A DNA stretch of 64,000 nucleotides. Source: Streptomyces sp. NBC_00557. GTDB lineage: Bacteria > Actinomycetota > Actinomycetes > Streptomycetales > Streptomycetaceae. The stretch's first letter is position 1. Every line of letters begins with the position of its first letter. Where the stretch lies: NCBI RefSeq assembly GCF_036345995.1, contig NZ_CP107796.1, positions 2,480,001 to 2,544,000 on the forward strand, given 5' to 3'. Of this stretch, positions 16,789-23,636 are shown piece after piece. A program made the translations under genes and the position numbers. Under the pieces are notes generated by a model that ran no database searches, had not been told where the DNA came from, and saw only the letters and a program-made list of their open reading frames with translations.

Positions 16789-16807
16789 TTTAGAGCGACA
16801 CTCTAAA
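16789..16807. promoter_or_regulatory. Perfect palindrome upstream of the urease-like operon (probable TetR operator)
   Basis: TTTAGAG-CGACA-CTCTAAA is a perfect 7-bp inverted repeat with a 5-bp spacer. It is AT-rich against a GC-rich background and lies 28 bases before the ureAB GTG, where a repressor would block the promoter. The TetR encoded in the same operon is the natural candidate ligand (inference). Confidence 0.6.
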
Positions 16808-17180
16808 CGCCGAATTCGTGAAACAGAAGCACTGACCGGGGACAGGGCATCACATCACATTGAACGTCGCTCAAACCGGCAGGCAGCGGTCGAAGGGGAC
16901 CGGCCGTGCCGATGGAACAGCGGGCTCGGCTGGTGGGCGTCGGTGAGCGCGATCATCGCCGGCACGGTGGTCGGCACGGCCGGGGTCCGGGGCCGGCTGG
17001 TCGGCTCGGTCGTCGGCCAACGCTCGGCTTCGCCCGCGCCCGGGGGACCCCCCTCGCCTGGAACGCGCAGTCCGCGATGACGTCGTGGCTTCCTGCTGTC
17101 CGGCGCGGTGGGCGGACTGGTGTACCTGTCACTCGGCTCCCGCCCGGCCTCGATGCGCGGCGAGGGCGAGCCGGACGCGG
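16808..17180 (+). pseudogene. Possible decayed small membrane-protein gene
   Basis: This stretch has no intact gene. On the plus strand one frame encodes two membrane-like segments: WWASVSAIIAGTVVGTAGV near 16935-16990, and FLLSGAVGGLVYLSLG near 17090-17140, ending in TGA at 17209-17211. They are separated by a Pro/Arg-rich part and an in-frame TGA at 17078-17080. This looks like a broken two-TM protein, or chance hydrophobicity. No start with a convincing ribosome site is visible. The 5' part also holds whatever promoter serves the flanking units. Confidence 0.25.
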
Positions 17181-17399
17181 TCAGTGCTGCAGCAGGCCAA
17201 GTGCTGTGAGCGACGGGAGTGTGACTGCGAGGGCAGTGGAAAAGGTCAGCCCGCCAGCGGTCACTGCCTCGACGAGCCGGTTTCCGGTGACCATCTTGAG
17301 GATCACCGCGGAGAGGCCGGCCACCGTCGCGAGCAAGATCGCAACGGCGAGTGCCAGCCCGGCGACCGTGGCTGTCGGCTGGTCCGACGAGGTCCCCAT
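17181..17399 (-). CDS. Small two-TM membrane protein, KamA operon
   Basis: A 72-residue protein: a short polar N-terminus (MGTSSDQPT), a hydrophobic helix at about 11-36 (VAGLALAVAILLATVAGLSA), a short loop with KMVTGNR and a second helix at about 46-70. Its ATG lies one base after the stop of the KamA gene, a spacing that implies translational coupling. No family is recognised. It could anchor or modulate the aminomutase or the PLD-like membrane protein of the same operon. Confidence 0.75.
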   Translation of the reverse strand: MGTSSDQPTATVAGLALAVAILLATVAGLSAVILKMVTGNRLVEAVTAGGLTFSTALAVTLPSLTALGLLQH

Positions 17400-17400
17400 G

Positions 17401-18720
17401 TCACCCCACCTCCAGCCCCGGCAGGAACCGTTCCGCGCCGAACGCCGGTTTCAGGTCGGTGAACCAGGTCGCTCCCTCGTCGTACGCGGCGAAGAACGGC
17501 CGGTCGACCAGTTCGGGGTCGCGGGCCTGGATGAGGTGGAGCACGAAGACCTTCTCGCCCGCGACCTCGGCGACGCCGTCCACGCAGACCTTGCCCGGCA
17601 TCGCGGACATCACCGGCCCGCGCACCGTGCGGGCGAGCCCGGAGACCCGGGCGTGGGCGTCCCGGAAGATCGTGTACCCGCGGGCCAGCGGCACCGCGAA
17701 GTAGCCCTGCGGGCCGGTGTCCCGCTCCACGAACTGGTAGTACGGCACCGCCCCCAGCGCGGTCGTCTCCTCCCACAGCTCGGCCCACACGTCGGCGCTG
17801 TCGTTGATCCCGGCCACCAGCGGCCCCTGGCAGCGGATCACCGCGCCGGTGTCCCGCACCCGGCGCATCGCCTCCCGCACCACCGCCGGGCGCAGTTCCC
17901 TCGGATGGGTGAAGTGGGCCATGAGCGCCAGATGGCGGCCGCTCGCCACCACCTTCTCGAAGAGCCGGAGCAGGTCGTCGGCGTCCCGGTCGGTGAGGAA
18001 ACGGTACGGCCAGAAGGCCAGGGACTTGGTGCCGATCCGCACCGAGCGGACGGTGTCGATCTCCAGCAGCGGCTCCACGTAGCGGCGCAGCACCTCGGTG
18101 CTCATCACCAGCGGGTCGCCGCCGGTGACGAGCGTGCTGCTCACCTCCGGGTGGGCGCGCAGATAGGCGCCGGTGGCGGCGATGTCGTCGGTGGCGATCC
18201 GCAGCTCGGACTCCCCGACGAACTGCGGCCAGCGGAAGCAGTACGTGCAGTAGGCGTGGCAGGTCTGGCCCTGCCGCGGGAAGATCAGCACGGTCTCGGC
18301 GTACTTGTGCTGAAGCCCCGTCAGGCGGCGGCCGTCGTGCACGGGGACGTTGGCGTCGAGCTGGCCGGAGGGGTGCGGATTGAGCCGCATCCGGATCTCG
18401 TGCGCGGCCCGCCGGACCTCGGCCTGGGGAGCGTCCCGCGCCAGCAGGTCCGCCATCCGGCGCAGGTCGTGCGCGGGCAGCATGCCGCTCTGCGGGAACG
18501 TCAGCCGGAAGACGGGGTCGTCGGGAGCGGCCGACCAGTCGATCAGCTCGTCCACCACGTAGGAGTTGGTGCGGAACGGCAGGACCGCGGACACGGCCCG
18601 CAGGGCGAGCCGTTCGGCGGGCGTCAGCGACACCCGGTCCAGCAGGCCGTCCAGGTCACGGGGGGTGAAGGCGCGGAACCGGGGGTTCGCGTGCGGAGCA
18701 GGGTGGTGCGCTGAACTCAT
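17401..18720 (-). CDS. KamA-family radical SAM aminomutase-like protein
   Basis: A 439-residue radical SAM protein related to lysine 2,3-aminomutase. The 4Fe-4S motif CxxxCxxC is present as CHAYCTYC at about residues 153-160, followed by FRWPQF. TLVTGGDPL and HFTHPREL are KamA-type strands. The C-terminal region reads SAMPGKVCVDG where classical lysine aminomutases have a Gly-rich PGGGGK PLP-binding motif, so PLP binding and substrate may differ. ATG 18720 is 14 bases after the stop of the upstream membrane-protein gene. Likely role: conversion of an alpha-amino acid to a beta-amino acid; substrate unknown. Confidence 0.88.
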   Translation of the reverse strand: MSSAHHPAPHANPRFRAFTPRDLDGLLDRVSLTPAERLALRAVSAVLPFRTNSYVVDELIDWSAAPDDPVFRLTFPQSGMLPAHDLRRMADLLARDAPQAEVRRAAHEIRMRLNPHPSGQLDANVPVHDGRRLTGLQHKYAETVLIFPRQGQTCHAYCTYCFRWPQFVGESELRIATDDIAATGAYLRAHPEVSSTLVTGGDPLVMSTEVLRRYVEPLLEIDTVRSVRIGTKSLAFWPYRFLTDRDADDLLRLFEKVVASGRHLALMAHFTHPRELRPAVVREAMRRVRDTGAVIRCQGPLVAGINDSADVWAELWEETTALGAVPYYQFVERDTGPQGYFAVPLARGYTIFRDAHARVSGLARTVRGPVMSAMPGKVCVDGVAEVAGEKVFVLHLIQARDPELVDRPFFAAYDEGATWFTDLKPAFGAERFLPGLEVG

Positions 18721-18734
18721 GTGTGCCAGGGCCT

Positions 18735-19805
18735 CTATTCCGTGACCAGGACCGGCGGTCGCAACTCCACGAAGGCGGCCGCCGACGCATCGTACTTCTC
18801 CGCGAATTTCTGGAGGAGCAACGCGTGCAGGGGACTTTCGTCGTCGACCACGATCAGCTCGTGGCCGCCCCGCACGGTGAAGGCCTCGCTGTGCGCGGAG
18901 AGTTGGTCGAGGCGGTGCCGGGCCAGGTACGACACCAGGTCGGACCCGGCGACGTACAGCCGGTCCTCGACGGACACGAAGGGGCAGCGGAACTCCCTGC
19001 GGCCGTCGGTGGCGTCGACCAGGGTGAGCGGCAGCCGGGTGAAGTGCTCCATCGGCTTGCTCTGCCCCCACAGCTCGTCGAAGCGCTGCTCCACGAAGGT
19101 GCCGAGCGGGGAGCGGACGGCGACCTCCAGCTGGACGCCCTCGCCGGAGAGCCGGCCCACCGTCAGGAAGGAGACCAGGCAGCGCTCGTCCCAGCGGTAG
19201 AGCGTGACACCGGGGGACGTCTGGCACAGGCGGACCTCGAGCAGGGCCCGGGAACCCTCGTCCAGGCGGCGCGCGAAGCGGTCCAGGGTGCGCAGGTTGC
19301 GCATGATGTCGCGGCGGATGTCGGCGCTCTGCTCGCCGAGTTCCCGGCCGCGCAGGATGACAGCGAGCGAGTCGGGGTCCAGCAGCAGGATCTGCACCCG
19401 TGCGCCGTGCGCGGTGGCCGCCTTGACGCCGCGGAACAGGCGTTCGGAGAACTGCGGCCCGAACAGGTTGGAGAAGGTGTCGAGCACCTTCACGCACGCC
19501 GTCGCGCCGTGCACCTGGGAGGCGAACCACTCGTAGTCGAGCCGGGTGTGCTCACGGACCCGGCCCTCCTGGGCACGGGAGATCAGCGGGCCGATCACGA
19601 AGACGGTGATGACCACGCCGACGAGGTCGGTGCCCAGGTTGAGGGCGAGGTTCTGCTCGTAGGCGTCCATGGCGGAGGCCCGCCACAGCAGCAGGGCGGC
19701 ACAGCCGGCCAGCGCGAGCAGCGCCGTGAGGCTCTGCGGGCGGCGCGGGGTGCGAAACGCCCGCCATAACCAGCGCAGCCTAGGTATCGGCGACCATGCG
19801 TTCAC
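18735..19805 (-). CDS. Membrane protein with PLD-like region, contains a TTA codon
   Basis: A 356-residue protein with two hydrophobic helices near the N-terminus (about 23-45 and 55-77). The cytoplasmic region resembles phospholipase-D-like folds that lack HKD motifs: GVKAATAHGARVQILLLDPDS, then a strand-rich part with YRWDERCLVSFL. GTG 19805 has GGGGGAG about ten bases upstream. Codon 13 (19769-19767) is TTA, which in Streptomyces is read only by the bldA tRNA, so translation of this first gene of the KamA operon may be developmentally controlled. Function unknown. If the true start were the internal ATG at MDAYEQN, the TTA would be excluded, but one TM helix would be lost. Confidence 0.8.
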   Translation of the reverse strand: MNAWSPIPRLRWLWRAFRTPRRPQSLTALLALAGCAALLLWRASAMDAYEQNLALNLGTDLVGVVITVFVIGPLISRAQEGRVREHTRLDYEWFASQVHGATACVKVLDTFSNLFGPQFSERLFRGVKAATAHGARVQILLLDPDSLAVILRGRELGEQSADIRRDIMRNLRTLDRFARRLDEGSRALLEVRLCQTSPGVTLYRWDERCLVSFLTVGRLSGEGVQLEVAVRSPLGTFVEQRFDELWGQSKPMEHFTRLPLTLVDATDGRREFRCPFVSVEDRLYVAGSDLVSYLARHRLDQLSAHSEAFTVRGGHELIVVDDESPLHALLLQKFAEKYDASAAAFVELRPPVLVTE

Positions 19806-19894
19806 CCTGCGGCGTCTCCCCCCGGACCCGTGCACGCGGGGGCCGCGCGACCCCCCGTGGGATGGGTGAGATACCCAGGTGCCCCGCCCGCCAA

Positions 19895-19936
19895 CCGCAC
19901 CCCTGTTCCCCGGCCGTGGCGGGAGCAGGGGTGCGG
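19895..19936 (-). terminator. Hairpin terminator downstream of ilvE
   Basis: CCGCACCCCTG (19895-19905) pairs with CAGGGGTGCGG (19926-19936), extended inward by TTCCC/GGGAG with one mismatch. It lies 25 bases after the ilvE stop, with no T-run, as is common for Streptomyces terminators. Confidence 0.6.
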
Positions 19937-19960
19937 CGGGGGAACGAGCCGGTCCTCCGG

Positions 19961-21049
19961 TCAGCCGATCCGGTGCATCCAGCCGTGCTTGTCCTCGGTC
20001 ACGCCGCGCTGGATGCCGAGGAGGGCCTCGCGCAGCCGGAGGGTGACCTCGCCGGGGGTGCCGTCGCCGTGGGTCCACTGGTCGGTCTTGGTCTTGACGT
20101 GGCCGATCGGCGTGACCACCGCGGCCGTGCCGCAGGCGAAGACCTCGGTGAGGGCGCCGGAGGCCGCGTCCGCGCGCCACTGCTCCAGCGTGATCACGCC
20201 CTCCTCTGCGGTGTAGCCGAGGTCGCGGGCGACCTGGAGCAGGGAGTCGCGGGTGATGCCCTCCAGGATCGAGCCGGTCAGGGCGGGGGTGACGATCCGG
20301 TCGCCGTAGACGAAGGCGACGTTCATGCTGCCGCTCTCCTCGACCTTGGTGCGGGTGACCGCGTCGAGGTAGACGACCTGGTCGCAGCCGTGCGCGGCGG
20401 CCTCGGCCTGCGGCAGCAGGGACGCCGCGTAGTTGCCGCCGGTCTTGGCGTCGCCGGTGCCGCCGGGGACGGCGCGGACGTGGTCCTCGGAGACCCAGAT
20501 GGTGACGGGCTTGACGCCGCCGGCGAAGTAGGAGCCGGAGGGCGAGGCGATGAGCATGAACAGGTACTCGTTCGCCGGGTGCACACCGAGCGCGGCCTCG
20601 GTGGCGAACATGAACGGACGCAGGTACAGCGACTGCTCGCCGCCGTGCGGCGGGACCCAGTCGGCGTCCTGGGTGAGCAGCGCGTCCAGCGCGGCGATGA
20701 ACAGCTCCTCGGGCAGCTCGGCCATGGCCATGCGGCGGGCGGAGTTGCGGAAGCGGCGGGCGTTCGCCTCGGGGCGGAACAGCGCGATCGAGCCGTCGGG
20801 CTGGCGGTAGGCCTTGAGGCCCTCGAAGATCTCCTGGCCGTAGTGCAGGACGTGGGTGGACGGGTCGAGGGAGATCGGGCCGTACGGGACGAGCTGGGCG
20901 TCGTGCCAGCCGCGGCCCTCGGTCCACCTGATCGTCACCATGTGGTCGGTGAAGTGGCGGCCGAACCCGGGGTCGGCCAGGATCGCCTCGCGCTCGGCGG
21001 CGGCGAGGGGGCTGGCGGAGGGCTTGAGCTCGATCGTGGGCGTCGTCAT
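19961..21049 (-). CDS. ilvE: Branched-chain amino acid aminotransferase
   Basis: A 362-residue class IV PLP aminotransferase that makes Leu, Ile and Val from their keto acids with glutamate. It has [19 protein letters not shown], the PLP Lys in [13 protein letters not shown] and the C-terminal [15 protein letters not shown], all typical of type II IlvE. ATG 21049 is preceded by AAGGA at 11 bases. It stands alone between its own terminator and leuB, on the same strand as other branched-chain genes in the window. Confidence 0.96.
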   Translation of the reverse strand: MTTPTIELKPSASPLAAAEREAILADPGFGRHFTDHMVTIRWTEGRGWHDAQLVPYGPISLDPSTHVLHYGQEIFEGLKAYRQPDGSIALFRPEANARRFRNSARRMAMAELPEELFIAALDALLTQDADWVPPHGGEQSLYLRPFMFATEAALGVHPANEYLFMLIASPSGSYFAGGVKPVTIWVSEDHVRAVPGGTGDAKTGGNYAASLLPQAEAAAHGCDQVVYLDAVTRTKVEESGSMNVAFVYGDRIVTPALTGSILEGITRDSLLQVARDLGYTAEEGVITLEQWRADAASGALTEVFACGTAAVVTPIGHVKTKTDQWTHGDGTPGEVTLRLREALLGIQRGVTEDKHGWMHRIG

Positions 21050-21247
21050 GAGTGGTTGTCCTTCACCGGTTGTAGTGACGGGCCGCGCTCACGCCCGTCA
21101 TCGGCCTGGTCAGACCGGTGTTAGGACGTCCGAGCTTTCCCTCATACCGCGGCTCCGCGTTCGATTATCGCGCGGGGCCGGCGGCCGAAGGAACGGGGGT
21201 GAAAGCGGCCCGGGGTCGATGGTGGCACCCGGCGGGGACAGGGGAAA

Positions 21248-21276
21248 GCCGCCGGGCGGTCGTCCGACCCGGCGGC
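21248..21276 (-). terminator. Hairpin terminator downstream of leuB
   Basis: GCCGCCGGG (21248-21256) and CCCGGCGGC (21268-21276) form a perfect 9-bp stem with an 11-base loop, 20 bases after the leuB stop. On the minus strand the stem is followed by TTTCCCC. Confidence 0.65.
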
Positions 21277-21296
21277 TTCTGCGTGGGAGCGCCGGG

Positions 21297-22340
21297 TCAG
21301 CCGGCTACTCGGGTGGCGAGCGCGTCGCCGATCTCGGAGGTGCTGCGGGCGCCCAGCGAGGCGCGCTCGGTGAGGTCCGCGGCGACCGCGGCGTCGACGC
21401 GGTCGGCCTCGGCGTCGTACCCGAGGTGGCGCAGCAGCAGGGCGACGGACAGGACCGTGGCGGTGGGGTCGGCCTTGCCCTGGCCCGCGATGTCCGGCGC
21501 GGAGCCGTGGACCGGCTCGAACATCGAGGGGAACTCGCGGGAGGGGTTGATGTTGCCGCTCGCCGCGACGCCGATGCCGCCGGAGACGGCCGCGGCGAGG
21601 TCGGTGATGATGTCGCCGAAGAGGTTGTCGGTGACGATGACGTCGAACCGGGCCGGGTCGGTGACCAGGTAGATGGTGGCCGCGTCGACGTGCACGTAGT
21701 CGGTGGTGACCTCGGGGAACTCCTCGGCCACCTTGTTGAAGATGTTCGTCCACAGGTGACCGGCGAAGGTCAGCACGTTGTTCTTGTGGACGAGGGTGAG
21801 CTTCTTGCGCGGGCGGGCCTGGGCGCGGGCGAAGGCGTCGCGGACCACGCGCTCGACGCCGAAGGCCGTGTTGACGGAGACCTCGGTGGCGACCTCGTGC
21901 TCGGTGCCCTTGCGGATGGTGCCGCCGTTGCCCGTGTAGGGGCCCTCGGTGCCCTCACGGACGACGACGAAGTCGATCTCCGGCTGGCCGGCGAGCGGGG
22001 TGGCGACGCCGGGGAGCAGCTTGCTCGGCCGCAGGTTGACGTGGTGGTCGAAGGCGAAGCGCAGCTTGAGCAGGAAGCCCCGCTCCAGAACGCCGGACGG
22101 CACCGACGGGTCGCCGATGGCGCCGAGCAGGATGGCGTCGTGCTGCTTCAGCTGCTCCAGGTCGGCGTCGGTGAGGGTCTCACCGGTGGCGTGGTAGCGC
22201 CTGGCGCCGAAGTCGTACTCCTTGGTCTCCAGCTTCACATCCTGCGGCAGGACGGCGGAGAGGACCTTGAGACCCTCGGACACGACTTCCTGTCCGATGC
22301 CGTCCCCGGGGATCACTGCGAGATCGATGCTGCGAGACAT
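21297..22340 (-). CDS. leuB: 3-isopropylmalate dehydrogenase
   Basis: A 347-residue NAD-dependent beta-decarboxylating dehydrogenase of leucine synthesis. It has [13 protein letters not shown] at the N-terminus, [15 protein letters not shown], the catalytic KNNVL, the metal-binding [18 protein letters not shown] and [20 protein letters not shown]. Length and sequence fit the short actinobacterial LeuB form. ATG 22340 follows GGAGTAGGG. It has its own terminator, and the 43-residue ORF upstream is on the same strand. Confidence 0.96.
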   Translation of the reverse strand: MSRSIDLAVIPGDGIGQEVVSEGLKVLSAVLPQDVKLETKEYDFGARRYHATGETLTDADLEQLKQHDAILLGAIGDPSVPSGVLERGFLLKLRFAFDHHVNLRPSKLLPGVATPLAGQPEIDFVVVREGTEGPYTGNGGTIRKGTEHEVATEVSVNTAFGVERVVRDAFARAQARPRKKLTLVHKNNVLTFAGHLWTNIFNKVAEEFPEVTTDYVHVDAATIYLVTDPARFDVIVTDNLFGDIITDLAAAVSGGIGVAASGNINPSREFPSMFEPVHGSAPDIAGQGKADPTATVLSVALLLRHLGYDAEADRVDAAVAADLTERASLGARSTSEIGDALATRVAG

Positions 22341-22421
22341 GCGGGCACCCTACTCCTCGTCCCAGGTGATGACACGCTCCGTCCATCATGTGGACGAGCG
22401 CGGACGGCACCGGACGCGTGC

Positions 22422-22553
22422 TCAGTGTCCGGTCTCGCCGCCGTTGTCGCGGCGGTCGAGGGCGCGCTGGAGGGCGGCGGCGGCGTTCTTGCGGTCGGAC
22501 TCACTCGTGCGGGTCACGTGGCGGACTCGGCGGCGGACGGTCGTCTCGGCCAT
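22422..22553 (-). CDS. Small basic protein, 43 residues
   Basis: ATG 22553 is preceded by AAGGAG at a good distance. The product (MAETTVRRRVRHVTRTS... ending GGETGH) is highly charged with a central Ala-rich helix (RKNAAAALQRALDRR). Such short Arg/Ala-rich proteins are widely kept in Streptomyces, but I know no function. It is upstream of leuB on the same strand (81 bases between) and may share its transcript. Confidence 0.65.
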   Translation of the reverse strand: MAETTVRRRVRHVTRTSESDRKNAAAALQRALDRRDNGGETGH

Positions 22554-22800
22554 GGAAATCGACTCCTTCGGCAAACACGGAGCACGGCGATGAGGGTTGA
22601 CGAGCTGCCGGAAGGGGCGGGGAGCGCACGGGCCGCAGGGGTTGCCTGCACGGGTGCCCGGCTCACGACCGCCATTCGCTGGATCGAGCGAGACGTTCGG
22701 CTTCTACAAACGTAAGGGAGCGACCCGGTTCTGTCTGCACAATTACTCGGACTTCCTACTATCTGAGACGGCGCTCCCCGTCACACCGCCCTGACCTGCG

Positions 22801-22814
22801 CTTTCGCGCGAAAG
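22801..22814. promoter_or_regulatory. Perfect 14-bp palindrome CTTTCGCGCGAAAG
   Basis: A fully symmetric 14-mer just upstream of the gene remnant at 22828. The 230 bases before it (22570-22800) contain an AT-richer patch (about 22690-22770) but no gene that I can support. It may be an operator; no regulator is assigned. Confidence 0.35.
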
Positions 22815-22827
22815 GCCGCTGCCCGCC

Positions 22828-22980
22828 ATGGACAGCACCGCCCCGTCGTCCCCCAGCGCTGACCCTGGCCGCCGGGATCCAGTCCTGGGCGGCCCACCAG
22901 GCGCGCGTGCACGAACCGCAGTCCTGCTGATGCTGCGCGGCGGCAACACGGGCGAGGTCCTGGTGCGGGCGGCCGGCTGA
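22828..22980 (+). pseudogene. Fragment resembling the C-terminus of an NADP-dependent oxidoreductase
   Basis: A 50-codon frame from ATG 22828 ends LLMLRGGNTGEVLVRAAG. The last 16 residues match the usual closing motif of zinc-type/quinone-type MDR oxidoreductases (GGNTGKxLVxV), while the rest is Pro/Arg-rich and unlike coding sequence of that family. It is probably a relic of a deleted gene rather than a working protein. Confidence 0.3.
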
Positions 22981-22987
22981 CGTCCGG

Positions 22988-23527
22988 TCAGGCGACGTCT
23001 CCGTCCCGCCAGTCGAGGACCAGCTCGCCGGCCGGGTTGAGGGGGCCGGCGAGCGCGGGCCGGACGAACACGTCTCCCTCCTCGTCCGGCAGCCGGACGA
23101 TCCCGTCCGGGGAGAGGGCGTGCACCCGGCCGGGCCAGCGCAGCCAGCCCCGGGCGGTGTAGAGCCGGGCCCCGTCCTCGCTCGCCGAGAGCGCGCCCAG
23201 CTCGTACGCCCGGTCGATGATCCGCTCCAGCTCGGCCATCACCCGCCGGCCGAGTCCGGTGCGCCGCGCGTCCGGCCGTACGGCGACGGCCTCGACGTAC
23301 CCGGTGCGCAGCCAGCGGCCCCGGTGCCGGACGCGCCGCATCACCACGGACCCGTGCGCGGCGAGCCCGCTCCCGTCCTGGACCAGCACATGCATCCCGC
23401 CGAGCCCGTGGTCCCAGTCGGCGTCGGAGAAGTCCCCGCCGAACGACTCTTCCAGCAGGGCGCGGGCGGCGTCGAGTTCGCCGGGTTCGAGGTCGGCGGT
23501 GTGGGCGAGGCGCAGTCGGACCGTCAT
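22988..23527 (-). CDS. AAC(2')-I-like aminoglycoside 2'-N-acetyltransferase homologue (GNAT)
   Basis: A 179-residue GNAT protein. The overall pattern closely follows mycobacterial AAC(2')-Ic (181 residues): LAHTADL at the N-terminus, GDFSDADWDHGLGGMHVLV, GYVEAVAVRPDARRTGLG (acetyl-CoA site), AYELGALSASEDGARLYTARGWL, LPDEEGDVFVRP and the terminal ELVLDWRDGDVA. These proteins acetylate the 2'-amine of some aminoglycosides, though their natural role is debated. The start at 23527 has no strong ribosome site. It follows the strong pruA terminator and is a single-gene unit. Resistance activity is inferred from family similarity only. Confidence 0.85.
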   Translation of the reverse strand: MTVRLRLAHTADLEPGELDAARALLEESFGGDFSDADWDHGLGGMHVLVQDGSGLAAHGSVVMRRVRHRGRWLRTGYVEAVAVRPDARRTGLGRRVMAELERIIDRAYELGALSASEDGARLYTARGWLRWPGRVHALSPDGIVRLPDEEGDVFVRPALAGPLNPAGELVLDWRDGDVA

Positions 23528-23577
23528 GGGCCCACTGTCCCGCGGTCCGCGCCCGGTGACCGGCGGTTCATGGAAAC

Positions 23578-23615
23578 GGGCCGGGAAGCCTGCTCGGTGG
23601 CAGGCTTCCCGGCCC
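23578..23615 (-). terminator. Strong hairpin terminator after the proline catabolism operon
   Basis: A perfect 15-bp stem: GGGCCGGGAAGCCTG (23578-23592) with CAGGCTTCCCGGCCC (23601-23615), loop of 8. It is 21 bases after the pruA stop and separates that operon from the AAC(2')-like gene. Confidence 0.8.
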
Positions 23616-23636
23616 GTGTTCGGGGAGGGCGGAGGA

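Noticed and set aside
18735..20927. A 730-residue minus-strand frame that joins ilvE antisense-like sequence to the PLD-like protein
   Set aside because: The first half is a shifted frame of ilvE; the real protein starts at GTG 19805 with a ribosome site.
22597..22794. A 65-residue plus-strand frame in the leuB to aac(2') interval
   Set aside because: No ribosome site, unlikely composition (mixed Arg/Pro with Phe/Tyr/Asn) and no family resemblance.
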